From contig WBMV01007704.1 of the NCBI GenBank assembly GCA_013396655.1, forward strand, positions 1,361,364 to 1,425,363: a stretch of DNA of 64,000 bases. Reading direction: 5' to 3'. A program made the translations under genes and the position numbers. Positions 1 to 13,155 of this stretch are shown here, piece after piece. Numbering within the stretch: position 1 is the stretch's first letter; the number at the start of each line of letters is the position of its first letter. Origin of the DNA: Campylorhamphus procurvoides. Its lineage: Eukaryota; Chordata; Aves; Passeriformes; Dendrocolaptidae. Under the pieces are notes generated by a model. That model did not search any database and was not told where the DNA came from. It worked only from the letters and a program-made list of their open reading frames with translations.

Positions 1-3000
1 GTGAGGAGGAGGAGGCAGCCCCCGCGCCCGCAGTGGAGGACACGGTGGCAGAGGCTGGTGAGGACACACACACAGCCCTGCCTGAGGGCTTTGTGTGGCA
101 CTTGTTTGGCTCTGGGCCCCTCACAGTGGCTCAGCAGCAAAGATCACAGGGGTTTGTCAGTGGTTCCCACCACTCCAGGCCTTGGGGAGAAGGGAGCAGT
201 TTTTGAGGCTTAAACTTAGTGTTGTATTGAATTAAAAAAATACAACTCCCCTGGCAAGAATTTAGAGTGTTTTTTTTCTTTTTAATTCAAAACTCAGATT
301 AGTTGTTATGCCTAATTCTGTTAATGTTCCTGACATTTTTTCTTCATTCTGAGATACAAGGAGAGATTTTTTTTTTCATCCAAGTTTGTATCCTCTCGGT
401 CTGTAACATAAGTGGATGGTGGAGTTGGTTTTAGTTGTGTTTTGTTCGTTTGTTTGGAGTGGGATTTTTTGTTTGTTTGGGGTTTCTTGGTGTGTGTGTT
501 TTGGTTTGGGGTTTTGTGGGTTTTTGGTTGGGGTTTTGTGTGTTTTTTTGTTTTGTGGAGGGTGCTTTTCGTTGGTTTTTATTTGGTTTTGTTTTCTTGT
601 TCAGGGTGTTTTTTCCCACATAAATTGTCTATTCTGTTTCTTACAGAACCTGATGCAGCGGAAGAATTTACTGAACCAACTGAAGTTGAATCAACTGAGG
701 TATTATTCACTGGAAAATTGTCATTTTGTATACCTTTAATGCCACTTACTTTTACTTTCATACCCTTTCTTATTTTTATTTTAGTATGTAAACAGACAAT
801 TCATGGCAGAGACTCAGTTCAGCAGTAGTGAGAAGGAACAGGTAGATGAGTGGACAGTTGAAACGGTTGAGGTAAGATCTTGTGTACTGCAGGTAAAATT
901 GCAATCCCTATTTCTGCTGGCTCACAATTCATGAGAGGTTTTAGTATTGCATCCCTCCTCCCCCAATATAGAAAAAACTACATACATGGAAGTAAGCTTG
1001 GACTCAGTACTCATTTTCAATTACATACTTAGTGCAGGAGTACCTAAAATAAAAAGAAATGAAACATGCAGTCTGGCTGAGTTTGCAGAGGACTTGCTTT
1101 TGTTCATTAGTGGCTTGCTTGGGAAAACAGGACTTAAAACTCTTAGGCTTAAAAAGACTTAAGAGGTTTTTTGAAGCCTTTTTTTGTTTTTTAGGAGAAC
1201 TTAGCTACGAGTACAGAACTCAGTTTATGTGCCCAGCTGCTTTAGTTGTGCTTTCACTGAGCAGGTCCATGGACAGGGAGCTGAAAACCAGTAACTCAAC
1301 TAATACCTCCTCCAGGTTGCTTATGTGCATAATTTTATGTTCAAATACGCTTGTATGTCGTCTCTGCTTCCAAGAACTACAGTTCCTCAAGTATTCAACT
1401 TGTTAGTACTTTGCAGTGGAGTGATTGTTCACTTGTGGTGTTTGTGGTCCACTGGTTTTGGGATCCATCCCCAGTTTATCCTCTAGAATTTATGTTCTTC
1501 ATGTGCTGGAAAGGAAAGTCCCGTGGAGTCATTCAAACGTTTGCTGTTGGAACTCGAGTTGTGTCCATCTGTTATAGAAAGGTGTGAGCAGCATCTTTCA
1601 AATGCTGGAGGCTTCATTTTTTATTCACTTTAGCAGCAAATTACAGATGGTCAGTTTTTTAAACTCCCTCCCTTGGTGTCTTCAGGCTGTTTTAAGTGTA
1701 GGAGTGGAGTAAGTGTTCAGCATCTCATGGTGAAAAGAGAGCAGCCCTTTTGATCCTGCCTGATTTTCACTGAGTCTGCTGAAACTCCCACCTTACACTG
1801 GTCAAGACCACTAAAAGATGTAATAATACTCAGGATGGGTGTGAGGCTCTAGAACTAACCAGACAACTGTGCCATCTGTGTGGATGAGTTTGGTAGTTTC
1901 TTGGCATAGTGTGCCATTCCCTTACTTAAGAATACCTAAAATATCACTGCTATTGAATGTGTTTTAAGAAATCTTTTAAAACACTGAAGAAACCCTCCAA
2001 AAACACATGTTAGTCCTGCTTGATTGTAATATTGTTAGAAGGCACAGCATTTTAAAGTTAATGGTTGATTGGCTTCAGTTTATCTTAAATTCCACCTAAT
2101 GTCCAGAGTGGCTCCGTTCTCTCTCAATATTACGGATGAAAACACAATTCAGGTTGTAGTTTTGTATCACAGATTTCAGAAACTGCTGATTCTTCATGCA
2201 TCTTTACTAGTCAGCTAAACTGCACTGTATCAGCTTTTGTTTTCTTAGAACAACACAAAGAATATATACTGAGGTTGTCCTTTCTGTCTCTATCTTGGAC
2301 GTTGTAAAAAGGAGAAATTTCAAAAAACTGAGAGTAAGGACTGTTTGTTTGTAATTAAGAACCTTCTTTTGTCAGCTGTAACACAAAAAAAAGGGAAATT
2401 GAGAATATCTGCCTTTGACATTATTCTTGCTGCTCTTACGGGCACCATAGTCCCATTTCCCATGGAAATGTAACTGAATTGTCCTTAGGGGAAATCATGA
2501 TACACAATGTACAGAGCTTTTGTGCTCTTCAGCCCCAAGTGCTTGTGGCATTAATACAGTGATAGCAGGGAATTCTGGAAGCTGAAAGAGAACATTGGCT
2601 CAGAAGATTTCCATGATTTGGCCTGAAGAGGAAGGCTACCATAAGCTCATCTCTTTTTAGTAACTCTTGGGTAGATGTGGTACAGGCAGGATTTCTGTGC
2701 TGTTTGTAGTTAGAGAAGTGATGGTGTCTTACAGGACATTGGTTTTCTATGGGCCTTCCATAGTTTTGAACTAAAGAATTTGCCTATGAATTTACCAAGT
2801 GTATTTGGATTATATGATATTTACATTTTGGTTAATAATGTCATTTATTGGTAATATTTGGGGAGGTTGTATTGTTGGTTTATGGTTTTTTAATTATTCT
2901 TTTTAACTGCTTCTTTTGTAATAAGTAGCTGAGTCTGCCTGTACAGAAAATTTTCTTTGTCTTAGATTGTGAAACTTTGGATGGATTTTGTGTAGAATTG

Positions 3001-6000
3001 GAAACTCTTCTCAGACTGCCAAAAAGAAAGCAAATTCATTCTGGTTGGTCTGTGGTCCCACTAAACTTCTGGTTTTGCCTTTCCCCCACCTTTTCCCTGG
3101 CCTTGTGTGCCCTGTGGCTCTGAAGACTGTGCCTGGCAGCCCTGCCTGCTGCCAAGGTCAAGGGCAGGGGGTCAGAGGGGAGCCTGCAGTTCAAGGCAGT
3201 GCTGTTCCGCAGAGCTTCACTCTACTCAAAGAAGAGTTTCACCTTGCTGCTCTGTCCCCAAGATCACTGGGCATGTGTGGTCAGGAGTAATTTCCTTTTT
3301 CAGTAATGATCCTTATACTGGAGTAGTCTCTGTACCTTTTCCACGCAGCACTGTTACAAAGCTGTTAAATTTAGAACTGTCCTATCCGTTGGCAACTTAA
3401 TACACACAACTTGAAATTTATTTAGGAGTCTCATCCTACTGTGATTGTGCTGGGTCAAAGTACCTGGTAGTGCTAGTAAGACTGAAGGAATAGGCCCTGA
3501 ACAATTCCTCTTGACATTAAAAGAAGAGGTTTGAAAAAGATGATGTGAAATCTGAAGTTGATACTGTACTATTTGTGAAAAAGGAAAGTGATAACATTTT
3601 GTCCCTGCTGTGTGTTCTTGATGATTCCATCAGCTTGGGTTTGTTTTCTTGAAGATACTGAATTGTTACAAATTACTTGGACTTCATAAGTTGAATGATT
3701 AAATAATTGAGAGTTTTTTTGATAATAATTGTGCAGCAGATGAGTAGCTGCTGATTTTACAGCTCAAATTTCATCCAGTGATCTGGCTTGTGTTTTTTCT
3801 TTAATTTTTAAATTTTGTGGTGTGCAAAAGGTCTATATATATATATATGCTCTGAATAACATCTTCAGATAACTTCCTTTTCACTCACAGGGTTTAATTC
3901 TTAATTTGGAAACAGTCCTTAACGTGAAATATGGGGACTGTGTGACAGAGCAGAGCAGTTGTGCTTGGTTTCCAGTGTGGACAGCCCTAGGGTGTAATTC
4001 CATGGGAATTGTCAGGTTGCTTCCCTGTGGATGGCTAATAGTAGTGATTTGGATCTGAAGGGAATCTCTAAGAGGATTGTAGGTTGTGGTTAGTTTTATG
4101 TTTTGTTTCTATTTTCTGCTCCAGATGACTGGGGATTAGGTCAGGGAAGAAGTCACTGGGGCTTGTGAGGCAGTTGCACGTGCAGAGTGTCATACACAAA
4201 CAAGGGTTTGAAGTCTGAGCAAGGAGTAGGAATACTGGAAAATGCTGTAGATCTCTTTGAGAAATTTGAAAAAAAAATTAAAGGCTTTGAGAATGGATAG
4301 TGGCAGTTTGAGGCTTAGACTTGTGATAATAGGACTGGTTTGTTGTCTGTCCTGACTGCTGTACAACATTCTTACACAGTTCTAATGAGAAATCAGGTAT
4401 TTTGCATAAATATTCTGAAATTTCAGGTGCATGTATGCTAATTTATATCCTGTGCAACTGTACGTTTAAGGCTTCCTGTTTATCTGGGAGATTATTAATA
4501 TTAGAAGCTCATGGGAATAGAGAAGTGATAGACAAGTTATTTACAGCAATGTTGTTAAAGGACACTTGTTGACATGAATGCACATTGAAAATGGCACTTC
4601 TGTATTATGGGAGCTGCTCGAGGCAGAGCTGGTCTAGGGACATCCAAGTGCTCCTTTGTGCAGCTCAGCTGTCCCTGTTGTCTGTTTTCACACTCCTTGG
4701 TGATGGATGTTCTCAGCTGCTTATGTCCAGCTTTGCTGGGGCTCTGCTGTCCCTGATAAGGTGGTATTTGAAAGCACGTTGGTGTTTGTTGTACATTTGA
4801 TGTGTTGCCATTCTGGGCTATGTCTGGTAAATCTGAGCTTTCTCGCCCACTGTGAGTTGTGCTTGTGCTTCTGGGCTTCTGGTGTCTCCCCACGGTGCTG
4901 CCTTGCAATCTTCCTGTCATGCAACGCTGCCTGCTGTTCCCTGAGACAGTAAATCACTTGGCTAGGATAACAGTGGCTATGAAAATGAAGCATTTTAAAG
5001 TCTTAAAGACCCAAAAATTCTGACTCCGCTTGCATTTGCTAAAAATAATTGTTCCCCATTTGTGCATATTTCTGGAGCTTTTTCTTCACCACCTTTCTTT
5101 AAATTTCCAAATGCTGTTAAATTGCTGTCTCAAATCCTGCTCTAAAATATCTCTGTAATATTGAACAAACATTTTATTAATGGGGAAAAGAGTAGATGGA
5201 GAGAAACCAGAGCACTGTAATGCTGTGAGTGCTCCGATCAGTAGCTGCCACCAGCTGCATGACTGTAGGATGTAGTATTTTTCTTCACCACCACCACAGT
5301 TATTCCATCCATAATGAGTCAGGCAATAGCCATAAATTTCCACAACTACCCAGTCTTCCTTGTGTTGATTTGAGCTGAAATGTGAGTTGGTTGCTTGTCT
5401 CTTGTTAGGTTGTAAATTCGCTGCAGCAACAGACACAAGCGACATCTCCTCCCGTTCCTGAACCTCACACGCTCCCCACTGTGGCTCAGGCAGATCCTCT
5501 GGTCAGAAGGCAGCGAGTACAGGACCTCATGGCACAGATGCAGGGCCCCTACAACTTCATGCAGGTATTTCTTTATTCTGAATGTTCATATTTTTAAAAT
5601 GCAGTAAATGGGATTTGATGTTTTTATGATTCTTTAAATTTTTTCCCGTCAGGACTCCATGCTGGAATTTGAGAACCAAACACTCGATCCTGCCATTGTA
5701 TCTGCACAGCCCATGAACCCAGCCCAGAGTTTGGACATGCCACAAATGGTTTGCCCTCCAGGTTTGTAATGGTAAATCCTAAATAGAAATATTGGGGGAG
5801 CTGCTAGTCATCTATTCAAAATGCTGCAGTTACTGCTACAGAGTAAAAGGGTCACCACAAGGAGTAGTATGTGTGTTTTTCTCAGAAATGTAGATTATTT
5901 TTATTCTTCCAATTCTCACTTGCTTGGAGGTTTTGATTGGATATATGGAATATGTAAAACTTTTTTTCTTTTTTTTCTTTTTTGAATGGGCAAAGTATAA

Positions 6001-9000
6001 TTTTGCTTTGGATTATTTTGGACAATTAGAAAAAATGTTCTTTGCATTGAAACAGGAATTGGTAATTCGAGTATAGCTTTGCCATGCTAAAGGCTTTGTC
6101 ATCTTCACGATGATCAGCTCTCACATAACTTAATCAGACAACATAGTAATGCTGTTCTGTAATGTTTGATTGTGCTGTGTAGTAAGTGAAGTTATTTTCC
6201 TTCAGTTCACGCTGAATCAAGACTTGCCCAGCCTACTCAAGTTCCTGTGCAACCAGAAGCAACACAGGTAAAACGTGTAGTAAATTGTACTTTGGATTTG
6301 AGTGTTACATTAGGCCTGATTGATGTTACAGAAGGATTTAAACTCAAAAAGTTGAAGTTCTGATGTGGGGAAGTTCGTTATTATCCATTATCTCTTCAGC
6401 ATTGTTGCTTACAAGCTTACAAGTTCTGTGCTCTGCAGACATGGCAGTTTTTCAGTAGTGGAATCCCATATTCGCCTAGTGGTGTTCCTTCCATGGTGAC
6501 TTGTGTAGTAATATTTTTAATTTAGCTAGAAGATAGGTGGTCCTTTATTCATTTGCAGCAGAAAGGCCAAAACCAAAATAACGTGGTTAAAGGGCAGCCT
6601 GTGTCTGTCCAAGTGAGTGTCAGAGCACAGACAGATTTAATGCATTAACTATAAAGTTTGTGTTCTGTTTTACTCACTTGTTTTGTTAAGGATTACTCCC
6701 AGTTGCTTTCTTGAGCCATGTTTCATACTGGAGTAGCAGAGCAGTCAACATGAATTGAATGGTGTTTTCAGCTGAGCTCTAGGCAGGCCTTCTTAAACTT
6801 GTTTCTGCACAGTCTAGATGAAGTGCTCACCTTCCTGTTAGGATGCTTCAGTTTGTCACTGAGTTGTCTAGTGATTAAAGAGCTTTCTAATTTTGTATTA
6901 AGCATGTGTGGCATCTCTGAGGACTCTGCTGGTGTCAGTAATGGGTCCCTGTAGGTGTTAGAAAGCCAAAGAAGAACCTGGATAGATTATGTAGTGCAGT
7001 ACTGGCAGTGTAAATGGCACATTGAGCTGCAAGGTTTAAGTCAGTCATTCATGTAGGAACAGGAGTGAGGGGTTTTTCTTGAGTTTCCTCTCTTGAGTGC
7101 CTCCTGAAGTGCTGGTGCTCTCCACAGTTTTGTAGGTGTAGATTAATTTTTGTTTTGGCAGAGGATTTTCTCTACACTGGCTTTTTATTTCACTGTTAAG
7201 TGATGGCTGTGACCTAATCCAGTGAGATTTTTTTAAAGTCTGTTTTCCTTATCTCAACCAGTGGTGCCAGTGATTCTCTTGAGAATCTCACAAGCAGTAC
7301 CTGAACTTAATCTTTCCTTTGAAACTTTCCAACCTGATGTGAACACCCCCATGACTTGTTACCAGTTTCCTCTTAAAATCCTCATAACCTTAAATGCCAA
7401 GTCCTCTGTTTGGCTGGCTGGAGTTTAACTGGACTCTCTAAGCAGAGGTTGTAAAACAAGCAGATTGAGTCCACTGGAGACCAGAATCTGTCCACTTCCT
7501 GGAGTTTCCCTCGTGTTAGGATGTTGGTCAAGATGAGGTGGTTAAACATCTACTGATTAAAAAGTCCTTAACAGCAGTAAAGACCTGCTGGCAGCACCTG
7601 CTTGGACTGGAGAGTACCACCCATGCCAGAGCTGTCAGATGCTTTCTGTAAAACTGTGAGCACCAGCTGACTCCTGGAGGCTTTGGGGTTTACTTAGTCA
7701 GGTTCCCCTGGTTTCTCCCACAAGTGGGGGATATACAACCTCCCAACCCATGTATCAGCCTTCTCACACAGCAGAGCAGTGGTCACAGAAAGAATCAATT
7801 GACCAGATTCAGGCAAGTCAGGCTTCAGATGGCAGGGAAGGACTCTCCTTGCAGGTGTCACCAAATATTAGTCTATGTTTCTTTGTCAGAAGCATGATTT
7901 TTAGTTGCCTATTAATAGGGCTACTCCAGTTCCCTTTGATTTCAAAATTCTGAGCCTGTCTGTGACCAGTAAGTCCTTCCTAGGAAGACTTGATTTGAAA
8001 GATGGTTTAATTAGAAACAATGTGCCACCATCAGCATGTGAGTACCAGTGTTGGTGCAGGCCTAGGAAATGTGAGTTTTTACATTGGCCAGCAATTAGCC
8101 CAGGAAATACATCTCCTCTTTAGGTTTTTCTAGTTGTATTTCAAGTGAACAAGGGAAGACACTCTGAGGTTTCTCCTCTCTGATGATGCTGTTGTGAATG
8201 AGGCTGTGGAGCTGAAGTAGAACATAGTCATTTGTAGAGGTGAACCTGAGGCATTGTGACTTTTTCTTTAAGCGGAGTTCTTAAGCTAAATTTTTGGTAT
8301 CTCAAAAGCTGATAAAATGTTGTTTTGTTTTAATTATTAGGCTTCAATGTCACTGAATGCAGACCAGACCCCATCCTCATCATCACTTCCCGCTGCATCC
8401 CAGCCCCAAGTGTTCCAGGCTGGATCCAGCAAGCCTTTGCATAGCAGTGGCATCAACGTTAATGCAGCTCCATTCCAATCCATGCAGACAGTAAGTGGGG
8501 AATTAATACTGGATCCCTTTATTTTGGTAGTCATTCCTTTTGCTGGAATCAGTCATGTAGCTACATAAAATAATCTTGGGTTATTCACGTTTCTCAGACT
8601 TTTGATACCTTATGTGTTGCAATGAAGAGTTGTAGAAGTGAATTGGACCAGAGACTATTTTTCTACCTTTACAGGTATTCAACATGAATGCACCTGTTCC
8701 TCCTGTTAATGAGCCAGAAACCCTTAAGCAGCAAAATCAGTACCAGGCCAGTTACAACCAGAGTTTCTCCAATCAGCCTCACCAAGTAGAACAATCAGAT
8801 CTTCAGCAAGAACAGCTCCAGACAGGTAAACTTCTTTTAGCAAAAGCTAAAATGGCCACAAACTTCATGATTAGGCTGTGATGTCCTAGAGGATGCAGCA
8901 AAGCATGTCACATGTCCCCAGATGTTCCTAGTCTTCCAAAGCTTTCCCCTCACAGTACCAGGTTTTGTTACTCTGTCTTTGAATGTCCAGCGGGGAGTGA

Positions 9001-11954
9001 AATTCAGTATATATGTGTTAATAGAATTTTGCCACTTGATTTGGTTTAAAAGAAACCCAACATGATTATTCTAAAGATGAAAGCAGTAGAGTGGAGTACT
9101 TGCTCTGCTGATATTAAGGTTGGATGATCCTTAAACTGTGGCAGTTGAGGTGACTTCTTACCCAGGAAATACTAAGCCAGAAGCAAGAGCAAATGGGGGC
9201 TGCTTCTTACAGATGATGTACAGTTCACATTTTGCTGCAGTCAGTGGAGCATGGTTTGAATTCAGCAGGCAAAATGTTCTCCAGGCTAGCAACTTGAAAA
9301 AATCAGGTCTGTGTCCATAGTCCACTGAAGCAGAAGTTAGAGAGAGACAGACAGATGACAAGGGTGAAATGCTAGCAACTACTGGGTATGGAGTAAAGAA
9401 CTGCCTGATCCCTTTCCTCTCTGAATATTGAGTTTGAAGTGAGTCTGTGTGGCAACACAGAGCAATTCAGACTTCTATACCTGTGTTTTTCTCCCTGGCT
9501 GCACTGCAGTGGTCGGTACGTACCACAGTTCCCCGGACCAGACTCACCAAGTGGCAGGCAACCACCAGCAGGCCCCCCAGCAGAGCACGGGCTTCCCCCG
9601 GAACAGCCAGCCTTACTACAACAGCCGGGGGGTGTCGCGCGGCGGGGCCCGCGGTGCCCGCGGCCTCATGAACGGTTACCGCGGCCCTGCCAACGGCTTC
9701 CGAGGTGAGCAGCTCCCTGGCAGGCACCCCCTGCACCTGCCCCCTGCCAGCCTGGCACGGGATAACATGGCCCACTGTAATAGTGTCTCCACAGGATACT
9801 TACATTTGTAGTCAAAAGCCCACTTGCTTTAGGTAAGCAACTTCAGTTTTAGATGTGGGTTTGGACTCCCTGTGAGGATATGGGGATAACAGAAGTATTG
9901 GGCAGAATTTCAAGTGTGGAGCTTGGGTGCCAGTGATGTTTCAGAAATGTTTTCTATTTCCATTTGTGGAAAGGAGTGTATTTTAGAGTTCTGTGGTTCA
10001 CCATAATCAGAATAGACTGAGTAATGTAGAAGTATGATCTCAGAGTCACTACTCTGAGGGAATTAACAGGAGTGGAGGAATGCTACTGTAGTTCTAAGTA
10101 AATAAGAGAATTTTCCTGATTCCTGTAAATGGTATATGTGGCTGTCATTGTTAGAATGGGAGAGAGAGCTTGTTTCCATGTCGGGTGTTCTGTGGTTAGA
10201 TTAATGGATCCAGGTACTGTCTGCCATGTTCTCTTCCTCTCCCATGGCTGGGCAATAGAGAAGAAACCTGTATAACAAAAGCACAGATTGATCATAGTGT
10301 GAATGTTAAATACTGATCCTAGTATCATGGTTACTTCTGGATTGAATGCTGTGTAAATCAGACCTCAGGTTACTAGAGAAATGCACTGAAATGCTCCTTT
10401 CTCCCAGTTTCTTACTAGGTCTTTGTTCTTGTTTCTTGTAATAGCGTTAGCCTTGATGTTTCAAACATTTGCCTGACTTGCAGGTAAACAGTCCTTGCTA
10501 AAGGGGTGGGGGTTTTGCTCACTTTAGGTGAAATCCTCTTACTACTTACCTAGTAGCAGAAAGCCAAGTGGTCAGTTGCCATGTGGAAGTGACAGAGTTG
10601 TGGCCTCTTCCTTAGGGGGATACGATGGGTACCGTCCCTCCTTCTCCAACACTCCAAACAGTGGATACACGCAGCCCCAGTTCAACGCCCCGCGGGATTA
10701 CTCCAACTACCAGCGGGTAAGGCACCAGGGTGGGGAAACATTGCAACAAAGCACTCCAGTCTGCTGGTGAACACTCTGCTTCTGTTATTCCTCACGAATT
10801 TAAACACTAAATAGATCTCTTTGCACTTCTTACTTATGTTGAGCAACACATCCTGTAACTGGAGAGAGCATTTTGTCATTGCACATTTTATTGTAGCTGC
10901 TAGCCACTAGTAGAAGTAAGAATTTCTCTTCCTAAAATTAATGTAAACTAATAAAATGCCGTGTGTTGAAGCCACAGATGTTTTGTCAGTGCATGTTGTT
11001 TGAAAAGCTCCTTGTTTCACTGGTAATTCATAACAGTGCCCATGTTTTGTGTCGTAACTTTTTTAATGTCTTTGCTTCAGGATGGATATCAACAGAATTT
11101 CAAACGTGGCTCTGGACAAAGTGGACCTCGGGGAGCTCCTCGAGGTAATTTCCTGAGTAATGAATAATTGATCTGGGCTGAATGGAAGTTTTTGATCCAG
11201 CTTCCAGAGTTCTGGAGTTGGAAAGCAACCTCACCCCTTACTCAGCAGCTCAAAATTGAAGAATAACTTTACTTTTCTCTGACTTTACGGCTGACCCTGC
11301 TTTAGAGCAGGGGGTGGTCTTGGAGACCTTCTTGAGGACCTTGCTGGCTTGAATTGTACTGGGATCCTTTGAACATGTGGTGGAAGTTCTTTTGGCTGTT
11401 GAATGAGGAATTCTTGGAAAAGAAGTTAAAACAGCAGCTGCTGTTCACACTTTAAATGCAGCAGAACGACTTAGCTGCCTCCTATTAATGAAAGCCTTAG
11501 GAAACAAAACAAAAACCCCCACAGACATAATGAGGCTGTAGCTGAACTCCTAAATTGTAGTTCTCTATTTCCTCAGTTCTTCTCCTTAGTACATTTTTGG
11601 TGGTGAGCTGGTGTTGTGTCTGAATACAGGCATTTCCATTGTCAGTGAGGGCAGCTTGAGGCTTTACATTTGTGAATTTGTCACAGTTTTGAAGGGTTCT
11701 GTCCTTGACTGTCCTGGTCGTGGAAGCCCCAGGGTTTCTGTGGCCTGGAGCTCAGTGTGATGTTCAGCTATGGGGAAGCTGGGACAGCCATAATGGAGAA
11801 AGTCTTACACCATTTAGACCCAGAACATCTAGCAGTATTTTAAAGGATCAGACTTCATAATTCAAGCCCCCTTTTTGTATGTTTTCTAGGTCGTGGAGGG
11901 CCCCCAAGACCAAACAGAGGGATGCCTCAAATGAATGCTCAGCAAGTGAATTAA
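1..11954 (+). CDS. CAPRIN1: Caprin-1, 3' portion of the gene (13 exons, 5' end outside window)
   Basis: Cytoplasmic RNA-binding phosphoprotein that works with G3BP1/2 in stress granules and neuronal RNA granules. Exons: 1-57 (partial), 647-699, 785-871, 5409-5564, 5653-5761, 6206-6267, 7702-7812, 8341-8490, 8675-8825, 9510-9704, 10616-10716, 11081-11144 and 11890-11954 (stop TAA 11952-11954). Phases join without a break and give about 452 codons, closely matching the C-terminal two thirds of vertebrate caprin-1. Visible landmarks: an acidic Glu/Ala stretch in exon 1, the EYVNRQFMAETQF block, the G3BP-binding segment YNFMQDSMLEFE across the 5564/5653 junction, a Gln/Pro-rich middle, and an RGG/YNSRG-rich tail (GVSRGGARGARG; RGGPPRPNRG) typical of phase-separating RNA binders. 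The intron after 7812 has a GC donor instead of GT. The coiled-coil N-terminal exons lie upstream of base 1. Identity is very secure; each junction is inferred from consensus and phase. Confidence 0.97.
412..612 (+). repeat. T/G-only low-complexity tract in CAPRIN1 intron
   Basis: About 200 bases made almost wholly of T and G (runs such as TTTGTTTGG and GGGGTTTTGTG). It lies just upstream of the acceptor at 646. Open frames on both strands here are by-products of the skewed composition. On the other strand it is a CA-rich tract. Confidence 0.8.
872..5408 (+). other. Large CAPRIN1 intron, no gene seen
   Basis: A 4.5-kb intron between the exons ending at 871 and starting at 5409. I see no conserved coding exon, RNA gene or recognisable interspersed repeat, only ordinary AT-rich intron sequence and a short TA run near 3833. 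The short open frames have no family resemblance and no supporting splice or phase context. Confidence 0.7.
3833..3848. repeat. (TA)n microsatellite
   Basis: Perfect TA dinucleotide run of about eight units inside the large CAPRIN1 intron. Confidence 0.9.
7809..7820 (+). other. CAPRIN1: Non-canonical GC splice donor (GC-AG intron) in CAPRIN1
   Basis: The exon codes ...DQIQ and ends in CAG at 7812, followed by GCAAGT. The next exon begins at 8341 after a normal TTATTAG acceptor. Only a cut at CAG|GCAAGT keeps the frame and the expected protein; using the GT at 7817 would add four bases and shift the frame. CAG|GCAAGT is the classic strong context for the ~1% class of GC-AG introns, which are spliced by the U2 machinery. 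Confidence 0.85.
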
Positions 11955-12668
11955 ACACATTCACAGGATTACTTCAACGCCAAAAACATGCTGGCCAGTG
12001 TACAATACATGTTACCAGAGGAGTTATTATCTATTTGTTCTCCCTTACAGGAAGTTTGTTGTAAAGGGACTATTTTCATTACCCATAATGACAGGACTAC
12101 AGTTGCCAGCTTTATATTACCTGGATATTGAAAGGAACGAAACAACGTTTACTCTGCATGTTCTGTCCTAAGCATCATCTTGAGCCTTGCACATGAGATT
12201 CAGATTCCTCACCCTTGCTAAGAGTAAAGCAAAAAACGGCAATTTCCAGGGTGATCCAGTCTCCATGGTTAACTGAAGTGGCAGGAAAAAGCAAAGACTC
12301 ACTTCTGACATTTAAAAGTGATTTAACAAATTGGGATAAAATCTGCAAATTCATAAAAGATCCACTGTGGTGGCAGTTGACAAAACTTAATGTGCCCATG
12401 AAAGAATGGAAAAGGTGAAGTGTGGTTTGGTAGAGCAACTGCATTTCAGCTTTTTCTTATTAAATTGAAGCACTGAACAGTTAAAGATGTGTAGTGATGC
12501 AATTGCCCTTAATAGACAGGAGGGCTTAGAGCCAGTTTTTGACAAAGAAGCAGCACCCTTAGCTGCAGCATCCTCATCACCAGGGCCCTGATTCCTGTGG
12601 CTAAGGATCTAAGAGCGCTTGCATAACTGCTAATGTAACTGTGTCATTATTTTTTTTAGGAGAGAAAA

Positions 12669-12674
12669 AATAAA
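12669..12674 (+). terminator. Poly(A) signal AATAAA (proximal, CAPRIN1)
   Basis: Exact hexamer about 715 bases after the CAPRIN1 stop, followed by a T-rich stretch. Likely a proximal cleavage signal. Confidence 0.5.
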
Positions 12675-13123
12675 GTTTTGATTTGGCACTTCAACAAAAT
12701 TTTGCAACAAATGTGAGATATAATCTGGATGGGCACTGTATATTTGATGTGAAGTATTTAGGTATCTCTTTGAAACACTTTTAAGTTTCTTTGATAGCAA
12801 TGACTTTTGTAAGGATTGGTATTCTCTATCATTCCTTATGACTTGCACATTGTCTGTCACTAATACTTGACCTTGCTGTATTATCACCTGAATAACTGAT
12901 GCCGGTACTGATGGAAATCTCTAATGGATAATCATAACACTTTTGGTCACATGTCCTCTTGTCTTTCCTGCAGCCTTGAAGGTTTTAAGAAATCTCAAAT
13001 GCCCGCTGCTGCTGCCCTCTTAATTGCTCTCTTTTGAAAAGCACCAGTATGTGTTTGAGTTGATTTCCCCTTTTAAGGGAAATGACAGCCAGCAGTTACA
13101 GTTCTAATGGTATAAGCAAGACA

Positions 13124-13129
13124 AATAAA
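13124..13129 (+). terminator. Poly(A) signal AATAAA (distal, CAPRIN1)
   Basis: Exact hexamer about 1.17 kb after the stop, followed by GT/T-rich sequence. Gives a 3'UTR length like that of mammalian CAPRIN1 transcripts. Confidence 0.55.
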
Positions 13130-13155
13130 ACATGTTTATAAAAATTGTATCCTGG

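Larger units (their letters stand above)
11955..13155 (+). other. CAPRIN1: CAPRIN1 3'UTR (estimated extent)
   Basis: Sequence after the TAA at 11952-11954. It is AT-rich, has no conserved downstream frame, and contains two AATAAA signals (12669 and 13124). The end is set about 25 bases past the second signal; longer 3' ends using 14053 or later sites cannot be excluded. Confidence 0.6.

Noticed and set aside
412..828. Open frame of 138 codons starting MDGGVGFS
   Set aside because: Product of a T/G-only tract joined to a real CAPRIN1 exon in the wrong context.
8170..8255. Possible box C/D snoRNA in a CAPRIN1 intron (TGATGATG ... CCTGAGG)
   Set aside because: C box lacks the required purine before TGATGA, no terminal stem pairs, and no clear guide sequence was seen.
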